Notes: generated by a model from the sequence alone, not told the origin. 33,403 nucleotides of DNA from Clostridium brassicae (GCF_026738875.1 NZ_JAPQFJ010000028.1:1-33403), one strand, 5' to 3'. Positions 1 to 8,307 are shown, counted from the stretch's first letter. A program made the numbers and translations.

Positions 1-90
1 TGCCTCCTTTGATTTTAGATTGGCTGACGAAACCATATCTATTCTATCAAAGCGAGGTATTTTTTTTCAACGCTTAAGCTTTTCTGAACA

Positions 91-115
91 CACCTGCATA
101 GCAGGTGGTTTTATT
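91..115 (+). terminator. Rho-independent terminator of a gene left of the window
   Basis: A perfect 7-bp stem (CACCTGC / GCAGGTG) with a three-base ATA loop is followed by GTTTTATTT. This is the usual shape of an intrinsic terminator for plus-strand transcription entering from the left edge. The upstream gene is not in the window. Confidence 0.6.
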
Positions 116-122
116 TATAGAC

Positions 123-169
123 AAAAAGTCTATAAATGAGTTTGTAAATTTACACAAACTCATTTATAG
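123..169 (-). terminator. Terminator of the NUDIX gene
   Basis: Positions 130-145 and 154-169 form a perfect 16-bp stem with an 8-base loop. Read on the minus strand it is followed within two bases by TTTTT (123-127). It starts 14 bases after the NUDIX stop codon. A second 10-bp hairpin (113-122 with 128-137) shares the same arm, so the two folds exclude one another; that one reads as a hairpin in either direction. Confidence 0.75.
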
Positions 170-182
170 TCCAAATAACCCC

Positions 183-788
183 CTAGCTATTTTCTTTTAT
201 AATATCTATAAAACTCTTAATTATACGTGCTGTAAATCCCCATATTACATAATCATTGTATAAATAAAAATATTGATTCATCTTTCCACTAGAAAATTTA
301 TAATCTCTTCCACCTTCTATAAGCTCAAAAGGAAAATCTTCTTTCAATTCAGGTTTTATATTCATAATATGACAATCCGGTTGATTTTCCATAAAATATC
401 TAAGAGGCACTTTAAAAACATGATCCACCTCATCTCTATTAGGATTAATTTTATCATTTTTAATCTCACCTATAAAAGGGTATATAATTGTATGGTAAGG
501 GCTTATAAAATAATCCATCGCCCCTATTAACTCTATTTCTTCTTTTTTAATATTCAATTCCTCCATACATTCTCTTATTGCTGCTTCCTGCGAAGTTTCT
601 TTTTCTTCTATAGCTCCTCCTGGAAGAGAAATATCTCCAGGCTGACTTTTCAATGTTAATGCCCTTTTCTCAAATAATATATAATATTCACCCTTTTCCT
701 CAGATAATAAAATCATTACTGCACTTTTTCTATATTTTCCTATTGGTTTTTCTTTTCTATTACTAAAAATTCTTTTAATTTTTTCCAT
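183..788 (-). CDS. NUDIX hydrolase, coenzyme A pyrophosphatase-like
   Basis: 201 residues. The Nudix box is clear near residues 57-79: G-x5-E-x7-R-E-x2-E-E, with Asn where Gly usually stands near its end. Directly before it lies KRALTLKSQPGDISLPGG, which matches the extra NuCoA-type signature (LxxR...GxxxxPGG) of CoA diphosphatases such as B. subtilis YeaB and E. coli NudL. From the family, the likely reaction is Mg-dependent cleavage of CoA or its derivatives to 4'-phosphopantetheine and 3',5'-ADP in the cytosol. The ATG start is preceded by GGAGGGTT at good spacing. It is a single-gene unit, divergent from the carboxypeptidase gene and closed by its own hairpin. The exact substrate is inferred from the signature only. 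Confidence 0.85.
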   Translation of the reverse strand: MEKIKRIFSNRKEKPIGKYRKSAVMILLSEEKGEYYILFEKRALTLKSQPGDISLPGGAIEEKETSQEAAIRECMEELNIKKEEIELIGAMDYFISPYHTIIYPFIGEIKNDKINPNRDEVDHVFKVPLRYFMENQPDCHIMNIKPELKEDFPFELIEGGRDYKFSSGKMNQYFYLYNDYVIWGFTARIIKSFIDIIKENS

Positions 789-1015
789 TCATAACCCTCC
801 AAAACAAAATTACTAAGCATTAAATTATAAAATACTTTATTAAACGTCAAAGTAAACATTCTATTTGTTGAACAATATTATTATACTTAATTGTAAATAT
901 AATTTTACTTTTTTTAAATAAAATCATATGAAGCTTACATGATTCATTTTTTATAATTTCACAAACTTTCATAAACATTACTTTAATTTTCTTTAATTTG
1001 TAAAGTCTTTTATAG

Positions 1016-1044
1016 TTGTTCTATATATACTTAAATGGTATACT
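1016..1044 (+). promoter_or_regulatory. Extended -10 sigma-A promoter for the carboxypeptidase gene
   Basis: TTGTTC (1016-1021), a 17-base spacer, then TATACT (1039-1044) with an extended -10 TG at 1036-1037. The start codon lies about 50 bases downstream. The rest of the 305-base gap from 789 to 1093 is very AT-rich and must also hold the NUDIX promoter, for which I could not choose a single convincing site. Confidence 0.65.
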
Positions 1045-1093
1045 AAAATAGATTTAAAATCTATATTAAAATTATAAGTAGGAGAGATGAATC

Positions 1094-2425
1094 TTGAGAC
1101 GTAAATTATCAACTTTATTATTGACTTTAACTTTTTTACTAGTATTCTCTATTAACGCATTTGCAGCTAATGCTGATTTACCACAAATATATGGTAAAAC
1201 TGGCATAGTAATAGATGTTGACACTGGGGAAATTGTATATGCAAAAGGCATAGATGAATCTCCAATGTATCCTGCAAGTACTACAAAGCTTTTAACAGCA
1301 TTATTATTTGCAGAGAACAAAAAACCTACAGACACTATTAAGTACACTCCAACAGCTGCAAAACAGCCTCAGTATGCTTTATATGATTTAGTTGGTAAAA
1401 GCAAAATCACAACTAATGATACAATGACTGCTGATGATGTAATGAAATCACTTTTACTTTTTTCAGCAAATGATGCTGCATACATGATAGCAGAAAGTGT
1501 TGCAGGAACCCCTAAACAGTTTGAAGATATGATGAATAATAAAATAAAACAACTTGGTTTAAAAAACACTCATTTTGTAACTCCTAATGGATTGGATAAT
1601 GGAATAAATAATCATTATACCTCAGCTTACGACTTAAGTGTAATAGCTAAAGAGGCTTACAAAAATCCATGGGTAAAAAAAGTAATGAATATTAAACAAG
1701 ACAAAATTGAAATTTCTAATGGAGCAATTGCCTACATAACAAATAGAAATAAATTGCTTGGAACTAAAATAGATACTGCTTTTGCTGACAAAGTAGGAAT
1801 AGATTTAAATCAACTACCTGCATCTAATGCTGTTTGTGTTGCAGGTAAAACAGGCTATACATCTAAATCTGGAAGATGTCTTGTAGCCATATTTGAAAAA
1901 GACGGAAGAAAACTTTGTGGTGTTGTAATGAAATCTCTTTATGATGCTAAAGATACTTATGTATTTAATGATATGGCTAAAATAATAAATTGGAGTTACG
2001 CTGCTAAAAGAGTTCCATTATACAAAGCAAATACTGAAGTAAAAAAAGTAACTTTAAAATATAAACCACTTAAATTTATAGGACCTGAAAAAGAAATCCA
2101 AGTACCTTTAGTAGTAAAGAAAGACGTAGAATATTATGATAATGAAGTTAATAAATCAGAAGTAAAAACAGATTTTGAACTTTCTAATTTGAAAGTTGGT
2201 AAACTTGATAAAGATACTAGTGCTGGTAATCTTGTGATTAAAGAAAGAAATGCAGTAAAAAAATACGAATTATATCCAACTATTTCTTCTGGAAGTATTG
2301 TAAAACAAAATATCCTTTTATACATAGGTTTAGTTGGCGCCGTTGTTATTGTTATACTATTAATTACTCTACTCGTAAAAGCTATTTCAAAAAATAGCAA
2401 CAGACGTAGAAGAAGAAGATTTTAA
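1094..2425 (+). CDS. Serine-type D-Ala-D-Ala carboxypeptidase (PBP5/DacF, S11 family)
   Basis: 443 residues. All three penicillin-binding motifs of the S11 family are present: SxxK as STTK (62-65), SxN as SAN (124-126), and KTG (252-254). The N-terminus is a signal peptide (basic MRRK, hydrophobic core, cleavage near AFA-AN at about 24). Unlike classical PBP5, which ends in an amphipathic helix, this protein ends with a full transmembrane segment at about 412-434 and a cytosolic tail of six arginines. It trims the terminal D-Ala from peptidoglycan pentapeptides at the outer face of the membrane. The start is TTG, nine bases after GGAG. An ATG at 1087 opens only a five-codon out-of-frame ORF ending TAA, so it is not the start, but it overlaps the initiation site and could modulate it. 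Confidence 0.93.
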   Translation: MRRKLSTLLLTLTFLLVFSINAFAANADLPQIYGKTGIVIDVDTGEIVYAKGIDESPMYPASTTKLLTALLFAENKKPTDTIKYTPTAAKQPQYALYDLVGKSKITTNDTMTADDVMKSLLLFSANDAAYMIAESVAGTPKQFEDMMNNKIKQLGLKNTHFVTPNGLDNGINNHYTSAYDLSVIAKEAYKNPWVKKVMNIKQDKIEISNGAIAYITNRNKLLGTKIDTAFADKVGIDLNQLPASNAVCVAGKTGYTSKSGRCLVAIFEKDGRKLCGVVMKSLYDAKDTYVFNDMAKIINWSYAAKRVPLYKANTEVKKVTLKYKPLKFIGPEKEIQVPLVVKKDVEYYDNEVNKSEVKTDFELSNLKVGKLDKDTSAGNLVIKERNAVKKYELYPTISSGSIVKQNILLYIGLVGAVVIVILLITLLVKAISKNSNRRRRRRF

Positions 2426-2430
2426 AACCA

Positions 2431-2466
2431 AAAGAATCATATAAAACTTTTATATGATTCTTTTTA
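2431..2466 (+). terminator. Terminator of the carboxypeptidase gene
   Basis: A perfect 16-bp inverted repeat (2431-2446 with 2448-2463) centred on a single C begins six bases after the stop codon and ends in a T tract. It is near-symmetrical (A-rich on one side, T-rich on the other), so it could also stop minus-strand transcripts. Confidence 0.85.
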
Positions 2467-2570
2467 TATCAACCTTTATTTTAAACTCTCTTATTTAATA
2501 GAATTTTCTTATTAGATGCTAATTTTATTACATAGTTCTGTTTTAAAAGAATATTGTTTTTTAATTATAG

Positions 2571-2595
2571 AAACTCAACAATTTCTTAAAACATA
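2571..2595. repeat. Partial copy of a dispersed palindromic repeat
   Basis: Bases 2572-2595 match 12025-12048 at 23 of 24 positions and 7062-7085 at about 20 of 24 (core AACTCAACAATTTC then AAAACATA). The copy lies just beyond the 3' end of the minus-strand flavoprotein gene. Only the right end of the element is well preserved here; a weak left partner may be near 2538. Confidence 0.6.
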
Positions 2596-2600
2596 GCCTA

Positions 2601-5051
2601 TTATATAAATAAATTTATATTAGATTCATCAGCTTCTCCAAGATAATATCCTACACCACCAAGTTTAACATTATCTATTAATTCTTCTTTTCTTAATCCT
2701 AAAAGTTCCATAGACATTTGACATGCAACTATTTCAACACCACTATCAATAGCTGATTGTATAAGTTCTTCTAAGGAATGTACATTGTGTTTTTTCATTA
2801 TGCCTTTGATCATTTTTGCACCCATTCCAGCCATATTCATATTTGATAACTTTAATTTCTTGCTTCCTCTTGGCATCATTTTTCCAAACATTGTTTCAAT
2901 AAGATTCTTTTTAACTGGAACATGTTCATTTTTTCTAATAATATTTATTCCCCAGAAAGTAAAGAACATAGTCACTTTTTTGCCCATAGCAGCAGCTCCA
3001 TTAGCTATTATAAATGAGGCTATTGCTTTATCTAAATCTCCACTAAACACAACCATAGTTTGAGCATCTTTAGCATTAGTAGCAACTGCTGTTTCTTGTA
3101 TTGATGAAGATGCATCTTTTTCATTTTTCTTTAAAGAAGCTTTAATTATACCTTTTTCTTTATTTAATCCTAAAAGCTCTGTATTTGTTTTTCTACACCA
3201 AGCCTTTATATCTTCATAAAAGCCTGGATCAGAAGCTGATACATTTAAAGTATCTCCGGGATTTAATTCATCAACTGCAGCCTTGACTCTCATTAATGGT
3301 CCTGGACAACTTAACCCACAAGCATCTAAATTTTTAACTATTCCATCACTCATTTTAGGATTTTCTATGCTAGCAATCATTTTTTCAACATGATCTGTCT
3401 TCTTAGGTTTAAATTTTTCTGCCATATATTGTTTGTAGCCTCCTGTAATATTCTTTACCTTAAATCCCTTTTGTTTTAATAATCTTTCAGCTATATATCC
3501 TCTAAGTCCAATTTGACAATATGTCCATATCTCCTTGTTCTTATCTAACTCACCTATTCTATCCCTTAATTGTTGAAGAGGAATATGAACTGATCCTTCT
3601 ATGGCACCATTCTCTTGCTCTAAATCCGTCCTAACATCTAGAAGTATTGTAGAGTCTTTATCTCTATTATTTACACTTCTTGGCAATACAGTATCTGATT
3701 TTCCCGTAATTATATCCTCAGCATAATACCCAGCTATATTTACAGGGTCTTTAGCAGAAGAATAAGGTGGTGCATAGCTTAATTCCAATTCTGTTAAATC
3801 AGTTACAGAACCTTTTAATCTTATAACTGTTGCTATATCATCTATTCTCTTGTCTACTCCTTCATAACCAATAGCTTGTGCTCCTAATATTCTTCCTTCA
3901 TCATTAAAAATTAATTTTAACGTTATTGGAGTTGCACCTGGGTAGTAAGAAGCATGGCTTTGAGGATAAACATATACCACCTTATAAGGTATAGAATTTT
4001 TCTTAAGCATTCTTTCATTATTTCCTGTAGCTGCACAAGTGAGATCACATACTTTTAATATAGAAGTTCCCTGAGTTCCTTTATAAGTTGTTTTTATTCC
4101 ACAAACATTATCTGCTACTATTCTTCCTTGTTTATTAGCAGGTCCAGCCAAAGGAACCGCTGTCTTTTGCCCGTTTATAAAATCAACAACTTCAACGGCA
4201 TCTCCAACAGCGTAAATATCTTTAATATTAGTTTCTAAATTTTCATTAACTACGATATGGCCTTTTGGTCCAAATTCTAATGAGGTACTTTTTAAAAAGT
4301 CTACATCTGGTGTTACTCCTATAGCTAATATAACTATATCAGCTATTAATTCTGTATCATCATTTAAAAGAACATCTATTTTATTTTCTTTATCTCTAAA
4401 AGATTTAACTCCATTTTTTAGAACTAAATTAATATTATGGTCTTGAAGCTCTTTTTCAGCTACAGTAACCATGTCATCATCAAATGGAGCAAGAATATGT
4501 GGAGCTGCCTCAACTAATGTAACTTTAACTCCAATTTCATTTAGATTTTCAGCCATCTCCACTCCTATAAATCCTCCACCTATAACTACAGCTGAATCTA
4601 ATTTATTTTTACTTACAAACTCTTTTATCTTATCCGTATCTTCCATATTTCTTAAAGTAAATATTTTTTTGCTTTCTATTCCAGATATATTCGGCTTTAT
4701 TGGTTTAGCACCAGGTGATAATATTAAATAATCATATTTTTCTATATAAGTTCCTTTATCAAAACTATTAACAGTAACTTCTTTTTTGTCAGTGTCTATA
4801 TTTACAACTTCACTTTTAATTCTTACATCTATATTAAATTTATCTTTCATATCTTCAGGTGTAGATACTAAAAGATTTTCTCTCTCTTGAATTGAACCTC
4901 CTATATAATAAGGAAGACCACAATTAGCAAAAGATATATGATTTCCTCTTTCAAATAAAATAATTTCAGTGTTTTCATCTAATCTTCTAAGTCTTGCAGC
5001 AGCAGAAGCACCTCCAGCAACCCCTCCGACAATCAACACTTTTTTATTCAT
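2601..5051 (-). CDS. cdr: CoA-disulfide reductase fused to rhodanese, TusA and DsrE-like domains
   Basis: 816 residues with four domains visible in order. (1) 1-450: FAD/NAD(P) disulfide reductase with GGVAGG at 9-14, the single-cysteine CoA-disulfide reductase motif SFANC (Cys44), a second nucleotide fold GGGFIG (158-163), and a C-terminal dimer region with SYAPPYSSAKDP. (2) 460-550: rhodanese with active-site Cys512 in CQIGLRG. (3) 572-642: TusA/SirA with CPGP (Cys582). (4) 664-816: DsrE/DsrF-like, with Cys777. Known relatives (Bacillus CoADR-rhodanese, Shewanella Npsr) reduce CoA disulfide, CoA-persulfide or polysulfide with NAD(P)H. The fusion suggests channelling of sulfane sulfur from rhodanese to TusA to DsrE. 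All predicted catalytic cysteines are present. It follows arsR by 91 bases on the same strand and is probably co-transcribed with it. Confidence 0.9.
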   Translation of the reverse strand: MNKKVLIVGGVAGGASAAARLRRLDENTEIILFERGNHISFANCGLPYYIGGSIQERENLLVSTPEDMKDKFNIDVRIKSEVVNIDTDKKEVTVNSFDKGTYIEKYDYLILSPGAKPIKPNISGIESKKIFTLRNMEDTDKIKEFVSKNKLDSAVVIGGGFIGVEMAENLNEIGVKVTLVEAAPHILAPFDDDMVTVAEKELQDHNINLVLKNGVKSFRDKENKIDVLLNDDTELIADIVILAIGVTPDVDFLKSTSLEFGPKGHIVVNENLETNIKDIYAVGDAVEVVDFINGQKTAVPLAGPANKQGRIVADNVCGIKTTYKGTQGTSILKVCDLTCAATGNNERMLKKNSIPYKVVYVYPQSHASYYPGATPITLKLIFNDEGRILGAQAIGYEGVDKRIDDIATVIRLKGSVTDLTELELSYAPPYSSAKDPVNIAGYYAEDIITGKSDTVLPRSVNNRDKDSTILLDVRTDLEQENGAIEGSVHIPLQQLRDRIGELDKNKEIWTYCQIGLRGYIAERLLKQKGFKVKNITGGYKQYMAEKFKPKKTDHVEKMIASIENPKMSDGIVKNLDACGLSCPGPLMRVKAAVDELNPGDTLNVSASDPGFYEDIKAWCRKTNTELLGLNKEKGIIKASLKKNEKDASSSIQETAVATNAKDAQTMVVFSGDLDKAIASFIIANGAAAMGKKVTMFFTFWGINIIRKNEHVPVKKNLIETMFGKMMPRGSKKLKLSNMNMAGMGAKMIKGIMKKHNVHSLEELIQSAIDSGVEIVACQMSMELLGLRKEELIDNVKLGGVGYYLGEADESNINLFI

Positions 5052-5142
5052 GATATCATTACCTCCATAGTTTTTTATAGTTTACCCTTTAGGCTCTATT
5101 TTAAAGATGATGTTTTTTAAATTATATTTTTTACATAATAAT

Positions 5143-5424
5143 TTAATCTTCAAATAATAAATTTATGAGTTGAACTACCTTATCGCTACATAACTTATAA
5201 CTTACCTCTAGTCCTTTACGTTCACCTTCTATTATTCCTGCAGCCTTTAATTTTTGAAGATGAGTTGAAACTGTAGGTTGTGGAATATCGAGACAATGTT
5301 GCATTGTGCTTACATTACATCTTCCCTTTTCAAGTAGTCCTCTAATTATACATATTCGAACAGGATGAGCTAATACTTTTAGTAATTCAGATATTTCATT
5401 ATATTTTTCAAAATTATTGTCCAA
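5143..5424 (-). CDS. ArsR-family winged-helix repressor
   Basis: 93 residues. The winged-helix core is clear: LKVLAHPVRICII, then DIPQPTVSTHLQKLKAAGII as recognition helix, then a wing with ERKGLEVSYKL. Cysteines are at 25, 36, 44 and 79. The classic ArsR metal motif ELCVCDL is absent, so a metal sensor of that type is unlikely. Cysteine-based sensing of persulfide or oxidants, as known for SqrR/BigR-type ArsR proteins, would fit the sulfur-enzyme neighbours but is inference. The start is TTG, seven bases after GAGGTGA; no ATG lies early enough to keep the fold. It is first in an operon with the 816-residue flavoprotein and probably represses itself, because a palindrome overlaps its promoter. 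Confidence 0.9.
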   Translation of the reverse strand: MDNNFEKYNEISELLKVLAHPVRICIIRGLLEKGRCNVSTMQHCLDIPQPTVSTHLQKLKAAGIIEGERKGLEVSYKLCSDKVVQLINLLFED

Positions 5425-5443
5425 CTTTTTTCACCTCGTAAAA

Positions 5444-5481
5444 TATATTACTATATTTATATATTACAATATAGTAATATA
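5444..5481. promoter_or_regulatory. Candidate ArsR operator, triple TATATTAC site
   Basis: Perfect 12-base arms (5444-5455 and 5470-5481) are separated by 14 bases. The 8-mer TATATTAC occurs three times: 5444-5451 and 5460-5467 in direct orientation and 5474-5481 inverted. The site covers the arsR -10 and start region and lies between arsR and the divergent reductase. The layout fits autoregulation; binding is inferred. Confidence 0.7.
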
Positions 5482-5489
5482 GTTGTCAA
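5461..5489 (-). promoter_or_regulatory. Sigma-A promoter of the arsR-cdr operon
   Basis: On the minus strand there is a perfect TTGACA (5489-5484), a 17-base spacer and TAATAT (5466-5461). The candidate operator covers the -10 and most of the spacer. Confidence 0.75.
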
Positions 5490-5549
5490 TTATTTTTTTA
5501 AATTAATATTTTTTTTTATAAAATTATTAATGTTTACTAATAATAATTA

Positions 5550-5558
5550 TGATATAAT
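5550..5558 (+). promoter_or_regulatory. Candidate extended -10 promoter for the divergent reductase
   Basis: TG-A-TATAAT matches the extended -10 exactly, but no good -35 is seen 16-18 bases upstream. It lies 69 bases outside the operator, so control of this gene by the same repressor is less certain. Confidence 0.45.
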
Positions 5559-5601
5559 TTCAATAACATATTATATAAAATATAACAGGAGGGTAAAAAT
5601 T

Positions 5602-6951
5602 ATGGGTAAAAAAATATTAATAGTTGGTGGTTCTGCTGGAGGTGCTTCAACAGCTACTAGGTTAAGACGCCTTGATAAAAATGCCGAAATTACAATGTAT
5701 GAAAAAGGAGAATACATATCCTATTCCAGTTGTGGACTACCATACTATATTGGAGATATAATTACAGATAAAAACAATTTGATTTTAAAAACTCCTAAAT
5801 CCTTTAAAGAAAAACATAATGTTAATGTAAAAATTAATAGCCACGTACTAGAGATAGACCCTAAAAATCAAAATATAAAAATATTATCTAATCATAAAAT
5901 TCTTACTGAATCTTATGATTATCTTATATTATCTCCCGGAGCTAAACCTTTCACTGACCCTATATATAATTTGGCCAGTAATAAAATTTTTACTCTTAGA
6001 ACTATTGATGATGCAGATAACATTAAATCCTATATTAGAAATAATAATATTAAAAATGCCTTAGTTATAGGAGGTGGCTATATAGGAATCGAAATATGTG
6101 AGAATTTAAAAAAAATAGGATTGAATGTAACAGTAGTTCAATCAGCACCTCACATTTTAGCTCCCTTCGACTCAGATATATCAGAATTAATTGAAAATGA
6201 ACTGAGTAAAAATGGCATTAATTTAATATTGAATGATAGTGCTGTGTCTTTTAATGATAAGCCTGACCATATAGATGTAGAATTAAAAAGTAATACAGTA
6301 ATAAGAGCAGATATGATAATTTTAGCAATTGGAATAAGACCTGACATAGATTTTTTAAAAAATTCAGGAATAGCTTTAGGATCTAAAGGACATATAGTTG
6401 TAAATGATAAAATGCAAACTAATTTTGATAATATATATGCATTAGGTGATGCTGTAGAAATTTGTGACTTTATTAATAAAAGTAAAACAGCTATAGCTTT
6501 AGCTCCTCCAACTGTTAAGCAGGCTGATATAGTGGCAAACAATATAATGGGAATTCCATCTTTCTATGATGGGTCATTAGGATCTGCATTAATCAAAGTT
6601 TTTGATTTAACCTGCGGTTCTACAGGTAATAATGAAAGGACTCTTAAACAACACAATATTCCTTATAAAGTTGTATACACTAAGTCAAAATCCAACGCTG
6701 CTTATTATCCTGAAAGTAAAACCTTAAAATTAAAACTTATTTTTAATAGTGAGGGATATATACTAGGCTCTCAAATAATCGGTTATAAGGGTGTGGATAA
6801 AAGATTAGATGTTATATCTACCATTATATCCTTAAAAGGCACTATATTTGATGCTGCCAAACTTCAATTGGCTTATGCTCCTGCTTACTCTATTCCTACT
6901 GATATAGTTAATTCAGCTGCTTTAAAAGCTATTAGTCAATTAAATAGCTAA
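5602..6951 (+). CDS. Stand-alone CoA-disulfide reductase / NADH oxidase paralogue
   Basis: 449 residues from ATG 5602, chosen because AGGAGGG (5587-5593) stands eight bases before it. The open frame runs further upstream to 5530, but that extension has no ribosome site and breaks family alignment. The protein is a clear paralogue of the first domain of the neighbouring 816-residue enzyme: GGSAGG at 9-14, catalytic SYSSC (Cys44), GGGYIG, and a GDAVEICDFI segment near the FAD site. It lacks the rhodanese, TusA and DsrE parts. Expected role: FAD-dependent NAD(P)H reduction of CoA-disulfide, CoA-persulfide or O2 in the cytosol. Which substrate it prefers cannot be read from sequence. It is divergent from arsR-cdr across a shared control region and stands alone. 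Confidence 0.88.
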   Translation: MGKKILIVGGSAGGASTATRLRRLDKNAEITMYEKGEYISYSSCGLPYYIGDIITDKNNLILKTPKSFKEKHNVNVKINSHVLEIDPKNQNIKILSNHKILTESYDYLILSPGAKPFTDPIYNLASNKIFTLRTIDDADNIKSYIRNNNIKNALVIGGGYIGIEICENLKKIGLNVTVVQSAPHILAPFDSDISELIENELSKNGINLILNDSAVSFNDKPDHIDVELKSNTVIRADMIILAIGIRPDIDFLKNSGIALGSKGHIVVNDKMQTNFDNIYALGDAVEICDFINKSKTAIALAPPTVKQADIVANNIMGIPSFYDGSLGSALIKVFDLTCGSTGNNERTLKQHNIPYKVVYTKSKSNAAYYPESKTLKLKLIFNSEGYILGSQIIGYKGVDKRLDVISTIISLKGTIFDAAKLQLAYAPAYSIPTDIVNSAALKAISQLNS

Positions 6952-7009
6952 TTAAATTGCATAATTTAAATGTAATTAATATACTCTAAAACGTTTCATA
7001 ACAAACTAA

Positions 7010-7088
7010 GGATATGTTTTAAATTATCGAATTCATCACAATAAGAATTTAAAATTATATGAACTCAAAGTTTTATTAAAACATATCC
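7010..7088. repeat. Short palindromic repeat element with 13-bp inverted ends
   Basis: GGATATGTTTTAA (7010-7022) and its exact complement TTAAAACATATCC (7076-7088) bound a 79-base unit between two convergent genes. Both ends resemble the ends of the 187-base element at 11864-12050, so this looks like a shorter member of the same family. No coding capacity. It may act as a terminator for one or both convergent genes. Confidence 0.65.
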
Positions 7089-7115
7089 AAAATCCATTTA
7101 GAATACAACCTTATT

Positions 7116-7910
7116 TTAAAGCTCAGTAAAAAAGCTATTAAATGGTTTTCTTATCCTTGTTATTCTATAAAATTTTCTAAAACTAAATAATAAAATTAAA
7201 ACTCCTGCTACCCCATAGATAGGTATAGAAAAGCTTATAATATTTTTTGAAATATTTAATATATTAGGAAGTATAATTAATCCACATATATTAAAGATTC
7301 CATGAGTAAGTATAGCTGCCCATATCGAATCACTCCATGCATAAATAAGCGCTGTTATAACTCCTAAAACTGAAGTATAAATTACCTGAAAGATATTTCC
7401 ATGGAATCCTCCAAATACAATTGCTTGAATTATCACTGCTGAAAACAAATCGATATTTTCTCTAAGTTTATTAAATATTATCCCCCTGAATAATATTTCT
7501 TCAAAAACAGGTATAAAAATCAATATAGCTATAAGCTCTAAAAAGCTATCTTTTCTAATATTGTATATATCTCCTCCTACCTCTGCCATTGATGCTACAA
7601 CTAAACTAAATCCAATTGTCAAAAAAATTATTGTCATAATATACTTTTTCTTTAACTTATTATTAAAATCACAATATTTAATTAAATTCTCTCCTTTTAA
7701 TTTAAATAATAAATAATATATTCCAAATGTCATTAATATTACCAATGGTAATGCCTTAAAACTATAACTAGATGCTATCTTATCTATATTTTCTATACCA
7801 ACATCTTTTCTCATCCCTAATATAATAATAACATTAACTACTATTTGCACTAAAAAATATATAACAGTATATTCTAAAATATAGAGCACTAAATACAGGA
7901 ACTTTTTCAT
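7116..7910 (-). CDS. CPBP-family intramembrane metalloprotease
   Basis: 264 residues with about seven to eight hydrophobic segments. The CPBP (CAAX protease and bacteriocin-processing) signature is complete: EE137-138 with Arg142 (EEILFRG), FxxxH ending at His170 (FGGFH), and HGIFN with His203 and Asn207. These residues form the active site at the membrane. Members are prenyl-protein-type proteases, bacteriocin immunity proteins or anti-sigma-factor proteases; nothing here tells which. The ATG start is preceded by AGGAGGATTGTC. It is a single gene with the dispersed repeat at its 3' end, and no bacteriocin gene is visible nearby. The protein is otherwise ordinary in length and motif order. 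Confidence 0.88.
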   Translation of the reverse strand: MKKFLYLVLYILEYTVIYFLVQIVVNVIIILGMRKDVGIENIDKIASSYSFKALPLVILMTFGIYYLLFKLKGENLIKYCDFNNKLKKKYIMTIIFLTIGFSLVVASMAEVGGDIYNIRKDSFLELIAILIFIPVFEEILFRGIIFNKLRENIDLFSAVIIQAIVFGGFHGNIFQVIYTSVLGVITALIYAWSDSIWAAILTHGIFNICGLIILPNILNISKNIISFSIPIYGVAGVLILLFSFRKFYRITRIRKPFNSFFTEL

Positions 7911-8040
7911 GACAATCCTCCTTAAAAATTTCGAAATTACATTCTATGCATATTTTATATATTTTATGAAAATAACCCTTATTTTATTCATTAAGATAGT
8001 TTGAGGCACTTTATTTTTTTATGTTATTTTTAAGATTATA

Positions 8041-8069
8041 TTGACATTATCAAAATAATATGATATCAT
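8041..8069 (+). promoter_or_regulatory. Strong sigma-A promoter for the leader and transporter transcript
   Basis: Perfect TTGACA (8041-8046), a 17-base spacer, then TATCAT (8064-8069) with extended -10 TG at 8061-8062. The leader peptide ATG lies about 30 bases downstream. No similar promoter was seen between the terminators and the transporter gene, so read-through of the leader is the likely route to expression. Confidence 0.75.
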
Positions 8070-8098
8070 AATTAAAAATTACCAAGAGGAGGATTATT

Positions 8099-8167
8099 AT
8101 GAATACTAAAATGAATATGTTTATTTCAAAATTAAATAACCTACTCTTATTAGCTAACTTAAGATAG
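8099..8167 (+). CDS. Leucine-rich leader peptide (22 aa)
   Basis: An ATG six bases after AGAGGAGG opens a 22-codon ORF ending in TAG. Six codons are leucine, with four in a row (CTA CTC TTA TTA, encoding NLLLLAN); one is the rare-looking CTC. A good ribosome site, an amino-acid run, the position just after a strong promoter and the following alternative hairpins plus terminators are the hallmarks of a leucine attenuation leader. Peptide function itself is not expected; ribosome position would be the signal. Family name not assigned. Not a shadow of another gene. Confidence 0.72.
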   Translation: MNTKMNMFISKLNNLLLLANLR

Positions 8168-8237
8168 CGATTGCAAATATAGTTACGTTACATACTACTA
8201 TAGATGCAATCGCCAAAACAAGGCGTTTTGCATCTAT
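8167..8237 (+). promoter_or_regulatory. Alternative hairpins of a leucine attenuator
   Basis: GCGATTGCA (8167-8175, starting on the last base of the leader stop codon) can pair with TGCAATCGC (8205-8213). The same segment can instead pair downstream: ATAGATGCAA (8200-8209) with TTGCATCTAT (8228-8237), extended by CGCC/GGCG inside. The two folds are mutually exclusive. CTATGG (8234-8239) is also complementary to CCATAG in the 5' arms of both downstream terminators, giving a possible antiterminator. A terminating ribosome would cover the first arm, whereas one stalled at the leucine run would leave it free. The mechanism is inferred; the pairings are seen directly. Confidence 0.6.
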
Positions 8238-8264
8238 GGTGGCTAATTTGTAGTGAAATAAGTC

Positions 8265-8293
8265 AAGTCCCATAGATGAACTATGGGACTTTT
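8265..8293 (+). terminator. First attenuator terminator
   Basis: An 11-bp perfect stem AAGTCCCATAG / CTATGGGACTT with a five-base loop (ATGAA) is followed by only two more T before G. It is weaker in its T tract than the copy 43 bases downstream. Confidence 0.7.
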
Positions 8294-8307
8294 GTAATAT
8301 CCTAGGT

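Noticed and set aside
1087-1104. Five-codon ATG ORF ahead of the carboxypeptidase
   Set aside because: Too short to call as a gene. It is mentioned only because it overlaps the TTG start; a chance event is likely.
5530-5601. Longer N-terminus for the second reductase
   Set aside because: The extension lacks a ribosome site and family similarity, whereas AGGAGGG sits ideally before ATG 5602.
7116-7910. Bacteriocin immunity role of the CPBP protease
   Set aside because: No bacteriocin precursor, transporter or peptide modification gene is next to it.
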